Assembly (NCBI RefSeq): GCF_022568815.1
Contig: NZ_JAKZHX010000001.1
Span: 62,001 to 126,000, forward strand
DNA length: 64,000 nucleotides
From: Undibacterium paludis
Lineage (GTDB): Bacteria; Pseudomonadota; Gammaproteobacteria; Burkholderiales; Burkholderiaceae_D
Reading direction: 5' to 3'
The notes beneath the pieces are model-generated. The model did no database searches and was not told the DNA's origin. It saw nothing but the letters and a program-made list of their open reading frames with translations. A program made the position numbers and the translations under genes. Below are positions 54,866 through 63,879 of the stretch, one piece after another; the stretch's first letter is position 1, and the number at the start of each line of letters is the position of its first letter.

Positions 54866-56833
54866 ATGTCTGTGAAAAAAAGTTTAGCTAGCCTGGGCCT
54901 GATGATCTTAGCAGGTTTCTCTGCCACTTCCTTTGCCAGCGCCGCTGTAGCGAAAAGAAGCCTGGTCATCAATGACGACGACCGCTTCATGGCACTGCGT
55001 GATGCCGCCTTCCATGAAGATGCTGCCAGCGCAGAGCAGCATGCAGCTGCCCTCAAGAATTATGAAATCCCGTCTTATGTTGATTATTATCGCCTGCGTG
55101 CACGACTGAGCAAGACGACGAATGCCGAATTTCGTGACTTTATCAGCAAGTATGAAGGCAGCGCCATCGCTGATCGCCTGCGCAATGACTGGCTATTGAT
55201 GCTGGGCAGACGTGGCGAGTGGGACTTGTTTGATCAGCAATACCCTCTCTTTGTCGTGGCCGATGACAATCAACTGCGTTGCTATTCCATTTTGTCCAGG
55301 GCCATCAAACAACCCAAGGATCAAAAAATCGCCAGCGAAGCACGCACCCTGCTCAATAGTCCGCGTGACTATGGCGAAGGTTGCTATGCCATGGTGACTT
55401 ATTTGAGCAGCAATGGTCTGTTCAACCAGTATGATCTGTGGGCGCAAATGCGCATGGCCGCCGAAAATGGCGCCATGCCTCTGGCACAAAGGCTGGGCAA
55501 ATTGCTCAATGTGCCGGACAGGCAACTGGCCGAAGCCATGGACAAGCCGGCGGCCTACCTGAAAAAGTCGCCGGAAGCCGGCCATGCAGGTCATGAACTT
55601 TACCTGATCGCCCTTGGTCGTCTGGCCAAGACCGATCATGAGCAGGCAGCCGGCATATTGGGCAAGCAGGCAAGTCAGTTCAGTGACAATGAAAAAGCGA
55701 TTGGCTGGGCGCAGATTGCCCTGCAGGCAGCCTTGAAGCTGGAACCGGAAGCGCTGGGTTACTGGCAAAAAACCGATGCTGCCCCGCTGTCACTGGAAGC
55801 CTATCAATGGCGCACCCGCACTGCCCTGCGCGAAGGAGACTGGAAGCTGGTCAAATCGAGTATTGCCGGCATGCCCGCCAGCCTGAAATCCGACCCGACC
55901 TGGGTGTATTGGTATGGCCGCGCGCTGAAGGCAGAAGGCAAGAATGAAGAAGCACGCCAGCAGTTTGCCAGCATTGCCGATCAATTGCATTTCTACGGCC
56001 AACTGGCGCTGGAAGAGCAAGGCCAGAAAATCGGCGTACCGGCGACAGTCAAGCCGCTAACGCCAGAAGAAATCGCACCGATGGAAAAAAACGCCAACCT
56101 GCAAAGGGCCTTGAAATTCTATGCGATGAATTTGCGCTTTGAAGGTACACGCGAATGGAATTGGGAATTGCGCAAGATGACTGAGCGCCAGCACCTGGCA
56201 GCCGCCGAACTGGCGCGCCAGAACAATCTGCTGGACCGTATGGTCAACACCTCGGACCGCACCAAGGGTGAGCTCGATTTCAGCCAGCGCTACCCGACCC
56301 CCTTCAATGACAGCATGTACAAGACAACCCAGTCGCTGGGTCTGGACATGGCCTGGGTATATGGCCTGATACGCCAGGAATCACGCTTTGTCATGAATGC
56401 CAAATCGCATGTGGGTGCATCGGGCCTGATGCAGTTGATGCCGGCAACAGCACGCTATGTTGCCAAAAAAATCGGCCTTGGTAATTTTGTGCCAGCCCAG
56501 GTCAATGATGTGGAAACCAATATCGCGCTTGGCACCAATTACCTCAACATGGTGCTGACCGATCTTGGCGGTTCGCAAGCGCTGGCGTCAGCCGCCTACA
56601 ATGCCGGACCTGGCCGCCCGCGCGCCTGGCGTTCAAAATTGAGCCGACCAGTGGAAGGGGCCATTTTTGCAGAAACCATCCCCTTCAATGAAACCCGTGG
56701 CTATGTCAAAAACGTTTTGTCGAATGCGACTTATTACGCAGCCCTGTTCGAGAAAAAACCACAATCGCTGAAAACGCGGCTGGGTACGGTAGTCCCCAAG
56801 GGCATGACTGCCGGCGACCCCGATCTTCCCTAA
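54866..56833 (+). CDS. Soluble lytic murein transglycosylase
   Basis: 655 aa with signal peptide ending SFASA. A long alpha-superhelical ring (residues ~40-480) precedes the SLT catalytic domain: Glu in IRQESRFVMNAKSHVGASGLMQLMP (motif QESRF, GASGLMQLMP), then LGTNYL and SAAYNAGPGR. It cleaves peptidoglycan glycan strands with 1,6-anhydro ends, in the periplasm, as Slt70 does. It is followed 18 bp later by a GST gene, with which it may be co-transcribed. Confidence 0.93.
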   Translation: MSVKKSLASLGLMILAGFSATSFASAAVAKRSLVINDDDRFMALRDAAFHEDAASAEQHAAALKNYEIPSYVDYYRLRARLSKTTNAEFRDFISKYEGSAIADRLRNDWLLMLGRRGEWDLFDQQYPLFVVADDNQLRCYSILSRAIKQPKDQKIASEARTLLNSPRDYGEGCYAMVTYLSSNGLFNQYDLWAQMRMAAENGAMPLAQRLGKLLNVPDRQLAEAMDKPAAYLKKSPEAGHAGHELYLIALGRLAKTDHEQAAGILGKQASQFSDNEKAIGWAQIALQAALKLEPEALGYWQKTDAAPLSLEAYQWRTRTALREGDWKLVKSSIAGMPASLKSDPTWVYWYGRALKAEGKNEEARQQFASIADQLHFYGQLALEEQGQKIGVPATVKPLTPEEIAPMEKNANLQRALKFYAMNLRFEGTREWNWELRKMTERQHLAAAELARQNNLLDRMVNTSDRTKGELDFSQRYPTPFNDSMYKTTQSLGLDMAWVYGLIRQESRFVMNAKSHVGASGLMQLMPATARYVAKKIGLGNFVPAQVNDVETNIALGTNYLNMVLTDLGGSQALASAAYNAGPGRPRAWRSKLSRPVEGAIFAETIPFNETRGYVKNVLSNATYYAALFEKKPQSLKTRLGTVVPKGMTAGDPDLP

Positions 56834-56851
56834 TTTGATGAGTAGCGACAC

Positions 56852-57565
56852 ATGCAAGAAACAGAAATGCAACCAGCACTGGCCGCCATGCTGGGCCAAC
56901 ATCGTTCCGGTTTACGGCTGGTCATAGGCAACAAAAATTACTCCTCCTGGTCCATGCGCCCCTGGGTGCTGATGAAGGCGTTCGGCATACCGTTTGAAGA
57001 AGTGCGCATCATACTGAACCAGCCCGATACGACCAATCGTATCGCCGAATATTCCGCAGCAGGCCGCGTACCGGTGCTGCTGGCCGGTGACATCACGATC
57101 TGGGATTCGATGGCGATTTGTGAATACCTGGCCGAACAGTATTCCATACTCAACCTGTGGCCGGAAGATGTTTCCGCCAGGGCCACGGCACGCAGCGTCT
57201 GCGCCGAAATGCATTCTGGATTTTCTGCGTTGCGGTATGACATGCCCATGAATATCCGTGCCGACCTGTTTGGCAAGGGCCGTACCATAGGTTCACAAGC
57301 CGACATAGGCCGCATTTGCGAAATCTGGGAAGATTGCCTGGCATCCTACGGTGCGCATGAGTTCCTGTTCGGTGCATTCTCTGTCGCTGACGCATTTTAT
57401 GCACCGGTAGTCATGCGCTTCCGCACATATGGCGTATCACTGGCGCCTGCCCTGCAAGCCTATGCAGACCGCGTCATCGCCCACCCCGCCGTCGCCCTGT
57501 GGATCAGGGAAGCCCTGATGGAAACAGAAATCATGCCCGGTCATGAAAACCGGCATGGCGACTAA
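56852..57565 (+). CDS. Glutathione S-transferase family protein
   Basis: 237 aa. The thioredoxin-like N-domain reads LVIGNKNYSSWSMRPWVLMKA, with SSWSMRP at the usual catalytic Ser/Tyr position, then GRVPVLL (cis-Pro) and IWDSMAICEYL, the GSH-binding Asp-Ser. The C-terminal domain is helical with a SVADAFYAPVV segment. It should conjugate or exchange glutathione; the substrate is unknown. It follows the transglycosylase by 18 bp and precedes cca by 33 bp. Confidence 0.9.
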   Translation: MQETEMQPALAAMLGQHRSGLRLVIGNKNYSSWSMRPWVLMKAFGIPFEEVRIILNQPDTTNRIAEYSAAGRVPVLLAGDITIWDSMAICEYLAEQYSILNLWPEDVSARATARSVCAEMHSGFSALRYDMPMNIRADLFGKGRTIGSQADIGRICEIWEDCLASYGAHEFLFGAFSVADAFYAPVVMRFRTYGVSLAPALQAYADRVIAHPAVALWIREALMETEIMPGHENRHGD

Positions 57566-57598
57566 AAAAACATGATGCAAGAAGTATAAAGAAAAAGC

Positions 57599-58756
57599 AT
57601 GAAGACTTACATCGTTGGTGGTGCGGTGCGTGACGCCCTGCTTGGCTACCCCGTCCAGGACCGCGACTATGTCGTCGTCGGCGCAACACCAGACGACATG
57701 CTGGCACAAGGCTTTCTGCCAGTAGGCAAGGACTTTCCGGTATTTTTGCATCCCCGGACCCATGATGAATATGCGCTGGCACGCACCGAGCGCAAGACTG
57801 CTGCCGGTTACAAGGGTTTTGTATTTCATACCGATGCCGATGTCACGCTGGAACAGGACCTGATACGCCGCGACCTCAGTATCAATGCCATGGCCCAGGA
57901 CGACGATGGTCATATCATCGACCCTTATGGCGGCTTGCAGGACTTAAAAAACCGGGTATTCCGCCATGTATCACTGGCCTTTTGCGAAGACCCGGTACGC
58001 ATACTGCGGCTGGCCCGCTTTGCCGCCCGCTTTGCCGTACCGCCACAAGACTTTAGCGTGGCCGAAGAAACCACAACACTGATGCAAAAGATGGTAGCGG
58101 CAGGTGAAGTCGATGCCCTGGTGGCTGAGCGCGTCTGGCAGGAAATTTCGCGCGGCCTGATGGAGGTACGTCCGTCACGCATGTTCGATGTTTTGCGCAG
58201 TTGTGGTGCCTTGCAACGGCTGTTGCCAGAGATCGATGCCTTGCCGGAAGCGCAGATACAACACCTGATGCAATTGCTTGACGCCAGCGCAAAGGCTGAC
58301 CTGCCCCTGAGTGCACGCTACGCTGTATTGTTGCACCACTTGTCTGACACCTCAGACAAGGACAGGGTAAAACTGGCCGATGCCGTCAGTCAGCGTCTGA
58401 AAGTACCGGCAGAATGCCGTGACCTGGCCATCCTGCTGGCGCGTGAGCATTTGACCATCAATCAGGCTGGCAGCATGACCCCCGCTGATATTGTCGATTT
58501 ATTCGGCCGCTGTGATGCCTATCGCAAGCCTGAGCGTTTTCTTGAGGCATTGACGGCAACAGCCAGCCTGTATGCACGGCCAGGCATGGCAGATACTTAT
58601 CAGCCAGTGCAAATACTGCAAAGAGCCTTAAGCCTGGTACAACAGGTCAAAGGCGGCGATATTGCCAGCCAGTATGCCAGCCAGCCTCAACAAATCCCGC
58701 TGGCGATCAGAGCGGCTCGCATTGCCATGCTGGAGGCTGCTCAATATAAGACATGA
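57599..58756 (+). CDS. cca: CCA-adding tRNA nucleotidyltransferase, HD motif lost
   Basis: 385 aa. GGAVRD (7-12), catalytic DRD (21-23), RRDLSINAMA and EDPVRILRLARFAAR are the class II CCA-enzyme motifs, so tRNA 3'-CCA addition is expected. In longer enterobacterial proteins an HD phosphohydrolase domain follows. Here the aligned segment reads YAVLLHHLSDTSDKD: the HD pair is HH, and the later His-rich loop is missing, so the 2',3'-cyclic phosphodiesterase and phosphatase functions are probably absent. Confidence 0.93.
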   Translation: MKTYIVGGAVRDALLGYPVQDRDYVVVGATPDDMLAQGFLPVGKDFPVFLHPRTHDEYALARTERKTAAGYKGFVFHTDADVTLEQDLIRRDLSINAMAQDDDGHIIDPYGGLQDLKNRVFRHVSLAFCEDPVRILRLARFAARFAVPPQDFSVAEETTTLMQKMVAAGEVDALVAERVWQEISRGLMEVRPSRMFDVLRSCGALQRLLPEIDALPEAQIQHLMQLLDASAKADLPLSARYAVLLHHLSDTSDKDRVKLADAVSQRLKVPAECRDLAILLAREHLTINQAGSMTPADIVDLFGRCDAYRKPERFLEALTATASLYARPGMADTYQPVQILQRALSLVQQVKGGDIASQYASQPQQIPLAIRAARIAMLEAAQYKT

Positions 58757-58880
58757 CAACAATGACAAGCATGATGGAATAGAAGTTTTACTCTCAAAAT
58801 TCATGGTTTTCTGGAATAATCAATCGCGATCATCTACAATGCATTGTGCAGTGCACAAAAGCTACCCTTAAGGAGCTGCC

Positions 58881-59567
58881 ATGAATGCGTCTGATATTTT
58901 CCCTGAAGATCCCAAACACTTGTTAGATTCCAGCAAACAACCCTCCAAGCCCACCATTTTTGTCAAGGAATTGTCAGAAAAAGACCGGCAACGCATCCTG
59001 CGTCATTTCCTGGGTCTGGAAGAAAGCGACCGGCTGCTACGCTTTGGCACCTATTTGCCGGATGCCATGGTAGAAAAATATGTCGAGGGTATCGACTTCT
59101 CGCGCGACAAGGTATTTGGCGTCATCAGCCATCACTTCAATGTGGTTGGTGTCGGTCATCTTGCCTATGCGCCGCGCAGTAAGGATGATGAACATAGCGA
59201 CAAGGACAAGGTCGCCGAATTTGGTGTCTCCGTTTCAGGCAATGCACGCGGCAAGGGCATAGGTTCCAAACTGTTTGAACGCGGTGCCATCCACTGCCGC
59301 AATGATGATATAGACACACTCTACATGCATTGCCTGTCCTCGAACCAGACCATGATACATATCGCCAAGAAGGCCGGGATGGAAATCCACCGCGCCTATG
59401 GCGAAGCTGACGCTTACCTGAAAATCCTGCCCGCCGACGCCGTCAGCGTCCTGAAAGAAGCCATGCAGGAACAGGTTGCCGCCATCGACTACACCATCAA
59501 GGCCAACGCACGGGCAGCGGCAAAATGGCTCAGGCATCTGCCGGGGATGAAGGACAGTTCCAAGTAG
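58881..59567 (+). CDS. GNAT family N-acetyltransferase
   Basis: 228 aa with AAGGAG 5 nt before the ATG. The GNAT core includes VVGVGHLAYAP, VAEFGVSVSGNARGKGIGSKLF (acetyl-CoA motif, GNARGKGIG) and LYMHCLSSNQTMIHIAKKAGM. An N-terminal extension of ~45 residues and a C-terminal helix of ~50 residues flank it. It transfers an acetyl group from acetyl-CoA to an unknown amine. It stands alone, 124 bp after cca. Confidence 0.88.
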   Translation: MNASDIFPEDPKHLLDSSKQPSKPTIFVKELSEKDRQRILRHFLGLEESDRLLRFGTYLPDAMVEKYVEGIDFSRDKVFGVISHHFNVVGVGHLAYAPRSKDDEHSDKDKVAEFGVSVSGNARGKGIGSKLFERGAIHCRNDDIDTLYMHCLSSNQTMIHIAKKAGMEIHRAYGEADAYLKILPADAVSVLKEAMQEQVAAIDYTIKANARAAAKWLRHLPGMKDSSK

Positions 59568-59620
59568 CTGGATTGCATTGACAGAACGCTACCGACGGGC
59601 AATCCCGAAACCCTTCACCG

Positions 59621-60124
59621 TTACACGCCTGCCACAACCGGCAAAGCTGTCGTATCCTTGATCTGCTGCAAGGCAAAGCTGGACTTCACGTCCAGTACGG
59701 CTGGGTGACGCAGTAAGGTTTCCATCATGAAACGCGAAAAATGGTTCATGTCTTCGACATGGACACGCAAGAGATAATCCATCTCACCGGTCATGGCATA
59801 ACAGGCTACCACTTCGGGCCACTGCCCGACTGATGCAGAAAAATCATCGCGTGGTGAGCGTGATGCCCCCTTGCCAGGGGCGTCGCTATGCTTTTCCAGC
59901 CGCACATTAACATATGCCAGCAAGCCCAGGCCTATCTTGGTCGGTTCCAGCAGGGCCACGTATTTGCGGATCACACCACTGTCTTCCAGGCGCTTGATGC
60001 GGCGCAGACAAGGCGAAGGTGAGAGATTGACGCGTTCCGCCACCTCCTGGTTGGTCAGCCTGCCGTCGGCCTGCAAGATGGCCAGAATCTTGCGATCTAT
60101 CTTATCCAGTTCCACCTCAAACAT
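59621..60124 (-). CDS. Lrp/AsnC family transcriptional regulator
   Basis: 167 aa from the ATG at 60124 (GGAG 9 nt upstream). The N-terminal helix-turn-helix (LDKIDRKILAILQADGRLT, NQEVAERVNLSPSPCLRRI) is followed by a RAM effector domain (CYAMTGEMDYLLRVHVEDM). It carries an insert near residue 95 relative to Lrp. It is divergent from hpd, and a perfect 33-bp palindrome lies in the shared region, so it probably autoregulates and controls the Phe/Tyr catabolic genes hpd and phhA in response to an aromatic amino acid. Confidence 0.92.
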   Translation of the reverse strand: MFEVELDKIDRKILAILQADGRLTNQEVAERVNLSPSPCLRRIKRLEDSGVIRKYVALLEPTKIGLGLLAYVNVRLEKHSDAPGKGASRSPRDDFSASVGQWPEVVACYAMTGEMDYLLRVHVEDMNHFSRFMMETLLRHPAVLDVKSSFALQQIKDTTALPVVAGV

Positions 60125-60140
60125 AATCTGCCACTCCATT

Positions 60141-60173
60141 ATTGATTTGAGCAATATTATTGCTCAAATCAAT
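60141..60173. promoter_or_regulatory. 33-bp palindromic operator between the lrp-type gene and hpd
   Basis: Arms ATTGATTTGAGCAATA and TATTGCTCAAATCAAT match perfectly (16 of 16) around one central base. It sits 17-49 bp before the regulator start and about 130 bp before hpd. Length and symmetry fit an Lrp/AsnC-family binding site. Confidence 0.8.
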
Positions 60174-60303
60174 AGTTCATTGGGTTATTTTGCAATTATA
60201 TGGCGCGTTTTGCAGACTATACTGAATGCTTGATCTGCATCAAACGCAGCACCCGAAGTGGCTGCATGAGGCAGGAACCGATGACCACACTGAGGAGACA
60301 GGC

Positions 60304-61416
60304 ATGACTTTCCAAACTTGGGAAAACCCTATGGGTACCGATGGCTTTGAATTTATCGAATATGCGGCACCCGATCCAAAAGCACTTGGCGAATTATTCG
60401 TCACCATGGGTTTCACTGCGATTGCCAAGCATCGCACCAAGGATGTGACCCTGTTCCGTCAAGGTGATGTCAATTTCATCATCAATGCAGAACCTGATTC
60501 TTTCGCACAAAAATTTGCCCGCAAGCATGGTCCCTCGGTCTGCGCTTTTGCTTTCCGCGTCAAGGATGCCAATGCCGCCTACAAACGCGCGCTGGAACTC
60601 GGCGCCTGGGGTTTTGACAACAAGACCGGCCCGATGGAACTCAATATTCCTGCCATCAAGGGCATAGGCGACTCCCTGATTTATTTCGTCGACCGCTGGC
60701 ATGGCAAAGATGGCGCGCAAGCTGGCGCCATCGGCAATATCAGCATTTATGATGCCGACTTCGTCGCCATCCCTGGTGTTGCCTCCAACCCGGTCGGCAT
60801 GGGCCTGACCTATATTGACCACCTGACCCACAATGTGCACCGTGGCCGCATGAAGGAATGGGCCGATTTCTACGAAACCCTGTTCAACTTCCGTGAAATC
60901 CGTTACTTCGACATCACCGGCAAGCATACCGGCTTGAAATCCAAGGCCATGACTTCGCCTTGTGGAAAAATCCGCATCCCTATCAATGAATCTTCGGATG
61001 ACAAATCCCAGATCGCTGAATACCTCGACCTCTACCACGGTGAAGGCGTGCAGCATATCGCCATGGGTACGGACAATGTCTATGAAACCGTCAGTGGCAT
61101 GAAAAACAATGGCGTGGCATTCCAGGACACCATCGATACTTACTATGACCTGGTTGACCGTCGCCTGCCAGGCCACGGTGAAAACCTGGAAGAATTGCGC
61201 AAGCTGCGCATTCTGATCGATGGCAAGAGCACAGAGACTTCACGTGAACTGTTGCTGCAGATTTTCACGACCACAGTCATTGGCCCTATCTTCTTTGAAA
61301 TCATCCAGCGTAAAGGCGACCAGGGTTTTGGCGAGGGCAATTTCCGCGCCCTGTTTGAATCGATAGAACTTGATCAGATACGTCGTGGTGTCGTCAAGGA
61401 CGAAACCGTCGCCTGA
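60304..61416 (+). CDS. hpd: 4-hydroxyphenylpyruvate dioxygenase
   Basis: 370 aa from the ATG at 60304 (GAGGAG upstream); an in-frame ATG 26 codons earlier is in the leader. Two vicinal oxygen chelate domains. The iron ligands are the His in IDHLTHNV, the His in GEGVQHIA and the Glu in FFEIIQRKG. It oxidises 4-hydroxyphenylpyruvate to homogentisate in tyrosine breakdown and in brown melanin (pyomelanin) formation. It is followed by phhA, so phenylalanine to tyrosine to homogentisate is covered by neighbouring genes; homogentisate dioxygenase is not in the window. Confidence 0.96.
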   Translation: MTFQTWENPMGTDGFEFIEYAAPDPKALGELFVTMGFTAIAKHRTKDVTLFRQGDVNFIINAEPDSFAQKFARKHGPSVCAFAFRVKDANAAYKRALELGAWGFDNKTGPMELNIPAIKGIGDSLIYFVDRWHGKDGAQAGAIGNISIYDADFVAIPGVASNPVGMGLTYIDHLTHNVHRGRMKEWADFYETLFNFREIRYFDITGKHTGLKSKAMTSPCGKIRIPINESSDDKSQIAEYLDLYHGEGVQHIAMGTDNVYETVSGMKNNGVAFQDTIDTYYDLVDRRLPGHGENLEELRKLRILIDGKSTETSRELLLQIFTTTVIGPIFFEIIQRKGDQGFGEGNFRALFESIELDQIRRGVVKDETVA

Positions 61417-61442
61417 TTCCTGCAAACTGAATATGGAGATTG

Positions 61443-61479
61443 AAAAAGGCTGGCCATCATTCTGATGCCGGCCTTTTTT
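61443..61479 (+). terminator. Rho-independent terminator after hpd
   Basis: The stem pairs aaaaaggctggc-catca with tgatg-ccggcctttttt, with one bulge and one wobble pair, and ends in six T. It lies 27 bp after the hpd stop and 12 bp before the phhA ATG, so phhA expression depends on read-through or on its own promoter. Confidence 0.8.
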
Positions 61480-61491
61480 CACTGAAACAAA

Positions 61492-62379
61492 ATGGATACT
61501 ATAGCCACTACCGTAAGCAATGAAGATTTCCTGGCCACCGTGGCCGAGAAATCCGATGGCGCCGCCCTGCGCGGTAATTATGAAAAAGCTGACGAACACT
61601 ATGTCGTCGAACAAGACTGGGACAGCTACACCGAAGCAGAACATGAACTGTGGCGCAAACTCTATCAGCGTCAGATGGAACTCCTGCCTGGCCGTGCCTG
61701 TGATGAATTTCTCGATGCCCTGCACAAGATGGATGCCTCTGGTGGCATACCAAGCTTTGAACGCACTTCACAAGACTTGTTCGCCGCTACCGGTTGGCGC
61801 ATCGTTGCCGTACCGGGCCTGATCCCCGAGTTGACTTTTTTTGAACACCTGGCCAATCGCCGCTTCCCGGTCACGGTCTGGTTACGGACACCGGAAGAGT
61901 TCAATTACATCGTCGAACCCGATGTCTTCCATGACTATTTCGGTCATGTGCCGATGCTGTTCAATCCTGTTTTTGCTGACTACATGCAGTTGTACGGCAA
62001 AGGCGGTTTGAAGGCGATGAAACTTGGCGGCCTCGACTACCTGGCGCGCCTGTACTGGTACACGGTGGAATTTGGCCTGATCAAGACCAATCAGGGTTTG
62101 CGTATTTACGGCGCAGGCATCCTGTCGTCCGGTGGTGAGGTCGAGTATTGTCTGAAACCCGGCACAACTTCACGCCACATCCGTCTTGACATAGAACGCT
62201 GCCTGCAAACCCTGTACAAGATAGACAGTTTCCAGGAAACCTATTTCGTCATCGACGACTTCAAGCAATTATTCGATGGCACTGCACCTGATTTCACGCC
62301 TTATTACGAGCGTCTGAAACAACTTGATGCCTTGCCAGCCAATACCTTGCTGCCGGGTGAAGTCGAATTGCTGCCATAG
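61492..62379 (+). CDS. phhA: Phenylalanine 4-monooxygenase
   Basis: 295 aa, the usual bacterial single-domain length. Iron is bound by His-His in EPDVFHDYFGHVPML and Glu in YWYTVEFGLI; WDSYTEAEHELW and GGLDYLARLYWYT are also typical. It hydroxylates L-phenylalanine to L-tyrosine using tetrahydropterin and oxygen. No pterin carbinolamine dehydratase (phhB) gene is adjacent. A terminator lies between hpd and this gene, and the ATG has little ribosome-site signal, so expression is worth testing. Confidence 0.96.
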   Translation: MDTIATTVSNEDFLATVAEKSDGAALRGNYEKADEHYVVEQDWDSYTEAEHELWRKLYQRQMELLPGRACDEFLDALHKMDASGGIPSFERTSQDLFAATGWRIVAVPGLIPELTFFEHLANRRFPVTVWLRTPEEFNYIVEPDVFHDYFGHVPMLFNPVFADYMQLYGKGGLKAMKLGGLDYLARLYWYTVEFGLIKTNQGLRIYGAGILSSGGEVEYCLKPGTTSRHIRLDIERCLQTLYKIDSFQETYFVIDDFKQLFDGTAPDFTPYYERLKQLDALPANTLLPGEVELLP

Positions 62380-62408
62380 ATCGATAGAAAAACCGCGACA
62401 CTGCCATG

Positions 62409-62442
62409 AAAAAACGGGACATCATCTGATGTCCCGTTTTTT
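62409..62442. terminator. Bidirectional terminator after phhA
   Basis: A perfect 16-bp stem (aaaaaacgggacatca / tgatgtcccgtttttt) with a 2-nt loop gives T-runs on both strands. It serves phhA and the convergent DUF2147 gene. Confidence 0.88.
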
Positions 62443-62903
62443 CATTTGTGCGCCGTAACGGTATTTGAGACACGTGTCCAGACCTGGCTGCGGCCATCTT
62501 CAGGCTTGTCCTTGTAGGGTGTGACCTCCAGTTCTGTCGGGCTCAGCATGCGCATCTGGCAGGTATACATCTGGCCATCGGCACGATTGAATATCTTGCC
62601 TGACCAGGTGCCGGATTTGCCTGGAGTAAATCCTTCCATGATAGTCCTGCCCAGCGCAGCGGCTGCGGAAGCATCCAGCGTCTTGCTGACTTTGCCGCAC
62701 AGGGCGCCGCCGCAATGACCAATGTCAACCTCGAGTATACCGCTCTGCGTGAGCCAGGTACCGGTAACTGGCTCTTGTTTTGCCGCCTCCTGTATCTGTG
62801 CCTCGACGGGTGCCAGATAATAATCAGACAGTCCTGCCTGTTGTGCCTGGGCGGACCAGACGCTCATCAATAAGCTGGCAACTACGATCATTTGCTTTTT
62901 CAT
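62442..62903 (-). CDS. DUF2147 family secreted protein
   Basis: 153 aa with signal peptide (SAQA-Q). AAGGAG lies before the start. The DUF2147 core is PVTGTWLTQSGILEVDIG, CGGALCGKVSKTL and QMYTCQMRMLSPTELEVTPY, with Cys residues likely paired. It is usually a small periplasmic beta-barrel-like protein of unknown function. It converges with phhA and is divergent from a response-regulator gene. Confidence 0.9.
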   Translation of the reverse strand: MKKQMIVVASLLMSVWSAQAQQAGLSDYYLAPVEAQIQEAAKQEPVTGTWLTQSGILEVDIGHCGGALCGKVSKTLDASAAAALGRTIMEGFTPGKSGTWSGKIFNRADGQMYTCQMRMLSPTELEVTPYKDKPEDGRSQVWTRVSNTVTAHK

Positions 62904-63123
62904 GTCTATTCTCCTTGGATAGTAGAGGTGATGATGATCATCACGGCCACGCCATTAGACAGGAGCAAGGTATCTGGCAGATGTCAGAAACTGCCCTGTT
63001 TGCATCTTTACATGTGTCAGCGCCATCCAGATACACTGAGATACAAAAGATTTTGTCTCCGTCTCGATTTAGGCTATAAAGCTCAATGAACGAGTCACAG
63101 AGAACGAGCACCAGGCCCTGCAT

Positions 63124-63879
63124 ATGGAAACCACAGAATCCCCGGATCATATCCTTATCGTCGATGACGACGCCGAGATACGTGAGCTGACTGCGCTTTA
63201 CCTGCGCAAGACTGGCAACAAGGTCAGTACCGCTGCCAACGGCAAGCAAATGCGCGCAGCACTTGACGGTGCTGCCGTCGACCTGATCGTACTCGATGTC
63301 ATGATGCCCGGTGAAGATGGCCTGAGTCTGTGCCGCGAATTACGTTCAGGTCCGGACAAGATCATTCCCATCCTCATGCTGACTGCACGCGCAGATGAAA
63401 CGGACCGCGTGGTAGGGCTGGAAATGGGTGCAGACGACTACCTGACCAAACCCTTTGCAGCCCGTGAACTGCTGGCCCGCATCAAGGCGGTATTGCGCCG
63501 CACCCGCATGCTGCCGCCGCATCTGCGTGAGCAAAAGCCGCCAGCCATGTTGCAGTTCGGGGAGTGGCAACTCGATACCCTGGCACGCCATCTGCTTGAC
63601 CGGGGCAATGTCATGGTCACGTTGAGCGGCGCCGAATATCGGTTGCTGCAAGTTTTTGTTGAACATCCGCAGCGGGTACTCAACCGTGACCAGTTGCTGA
63701 ACCTGACCCAGGGGCGCGATGCAGAGTTGTTTGAACGTTCCATAGACTTGCTGGTCAGCCGTTTGCGCCAGCATTTGCGCGACGATGCACGCGAGCCGCG
63801 TTACATCAAGACTGTGCGCAGCGAAGGTTATGTATTTTGCGCTCAGGTGACAGAAGTGAGTGCACAGGCGGAGGCATGA
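63124..63879 (+). CDS. OmpR/PhoB-family response regulator
   Basis: 251 aa. The receiver domain has DDDAEIRE (acidic pocket), the phospho-acceptor Asp in IVLDVMMPGEDG, Thr in LMLTARAD and Lys in YLTKPF. The C-terminal winged helix (GAEYRLLQVFVEHPQRVLNR, RSIDLLVSRLRQHL) is the OmpR DNA-binding type. It overlaps the next gene, a sensor kinase, by ATGA. The closest known layout is the OmpR-EnvZ type; the target genes are unknown. Confidence 0.95.
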   Translation: METTESPDHILIVDDDAEIRELTALYLRKTGNKVSTAANGKQMRAALDGAAVDLIVLDVMMPGEDGLSLCRELRSGPDKIIPILMLTARADETDRVVGLEMGADDYLTKPFAARELLARIKAVLRRTRMLPPHLREQKPPAMLQFGEWQLDTLARHLLDRGNVMVTLSGAEYRLLQVFVEHPQRVLNRDQLLNLTQGRDAELFERSIDLLVSRLRQHLRDDAREPRYIKTVRSEGYVFCAQVTEVSAQAEA

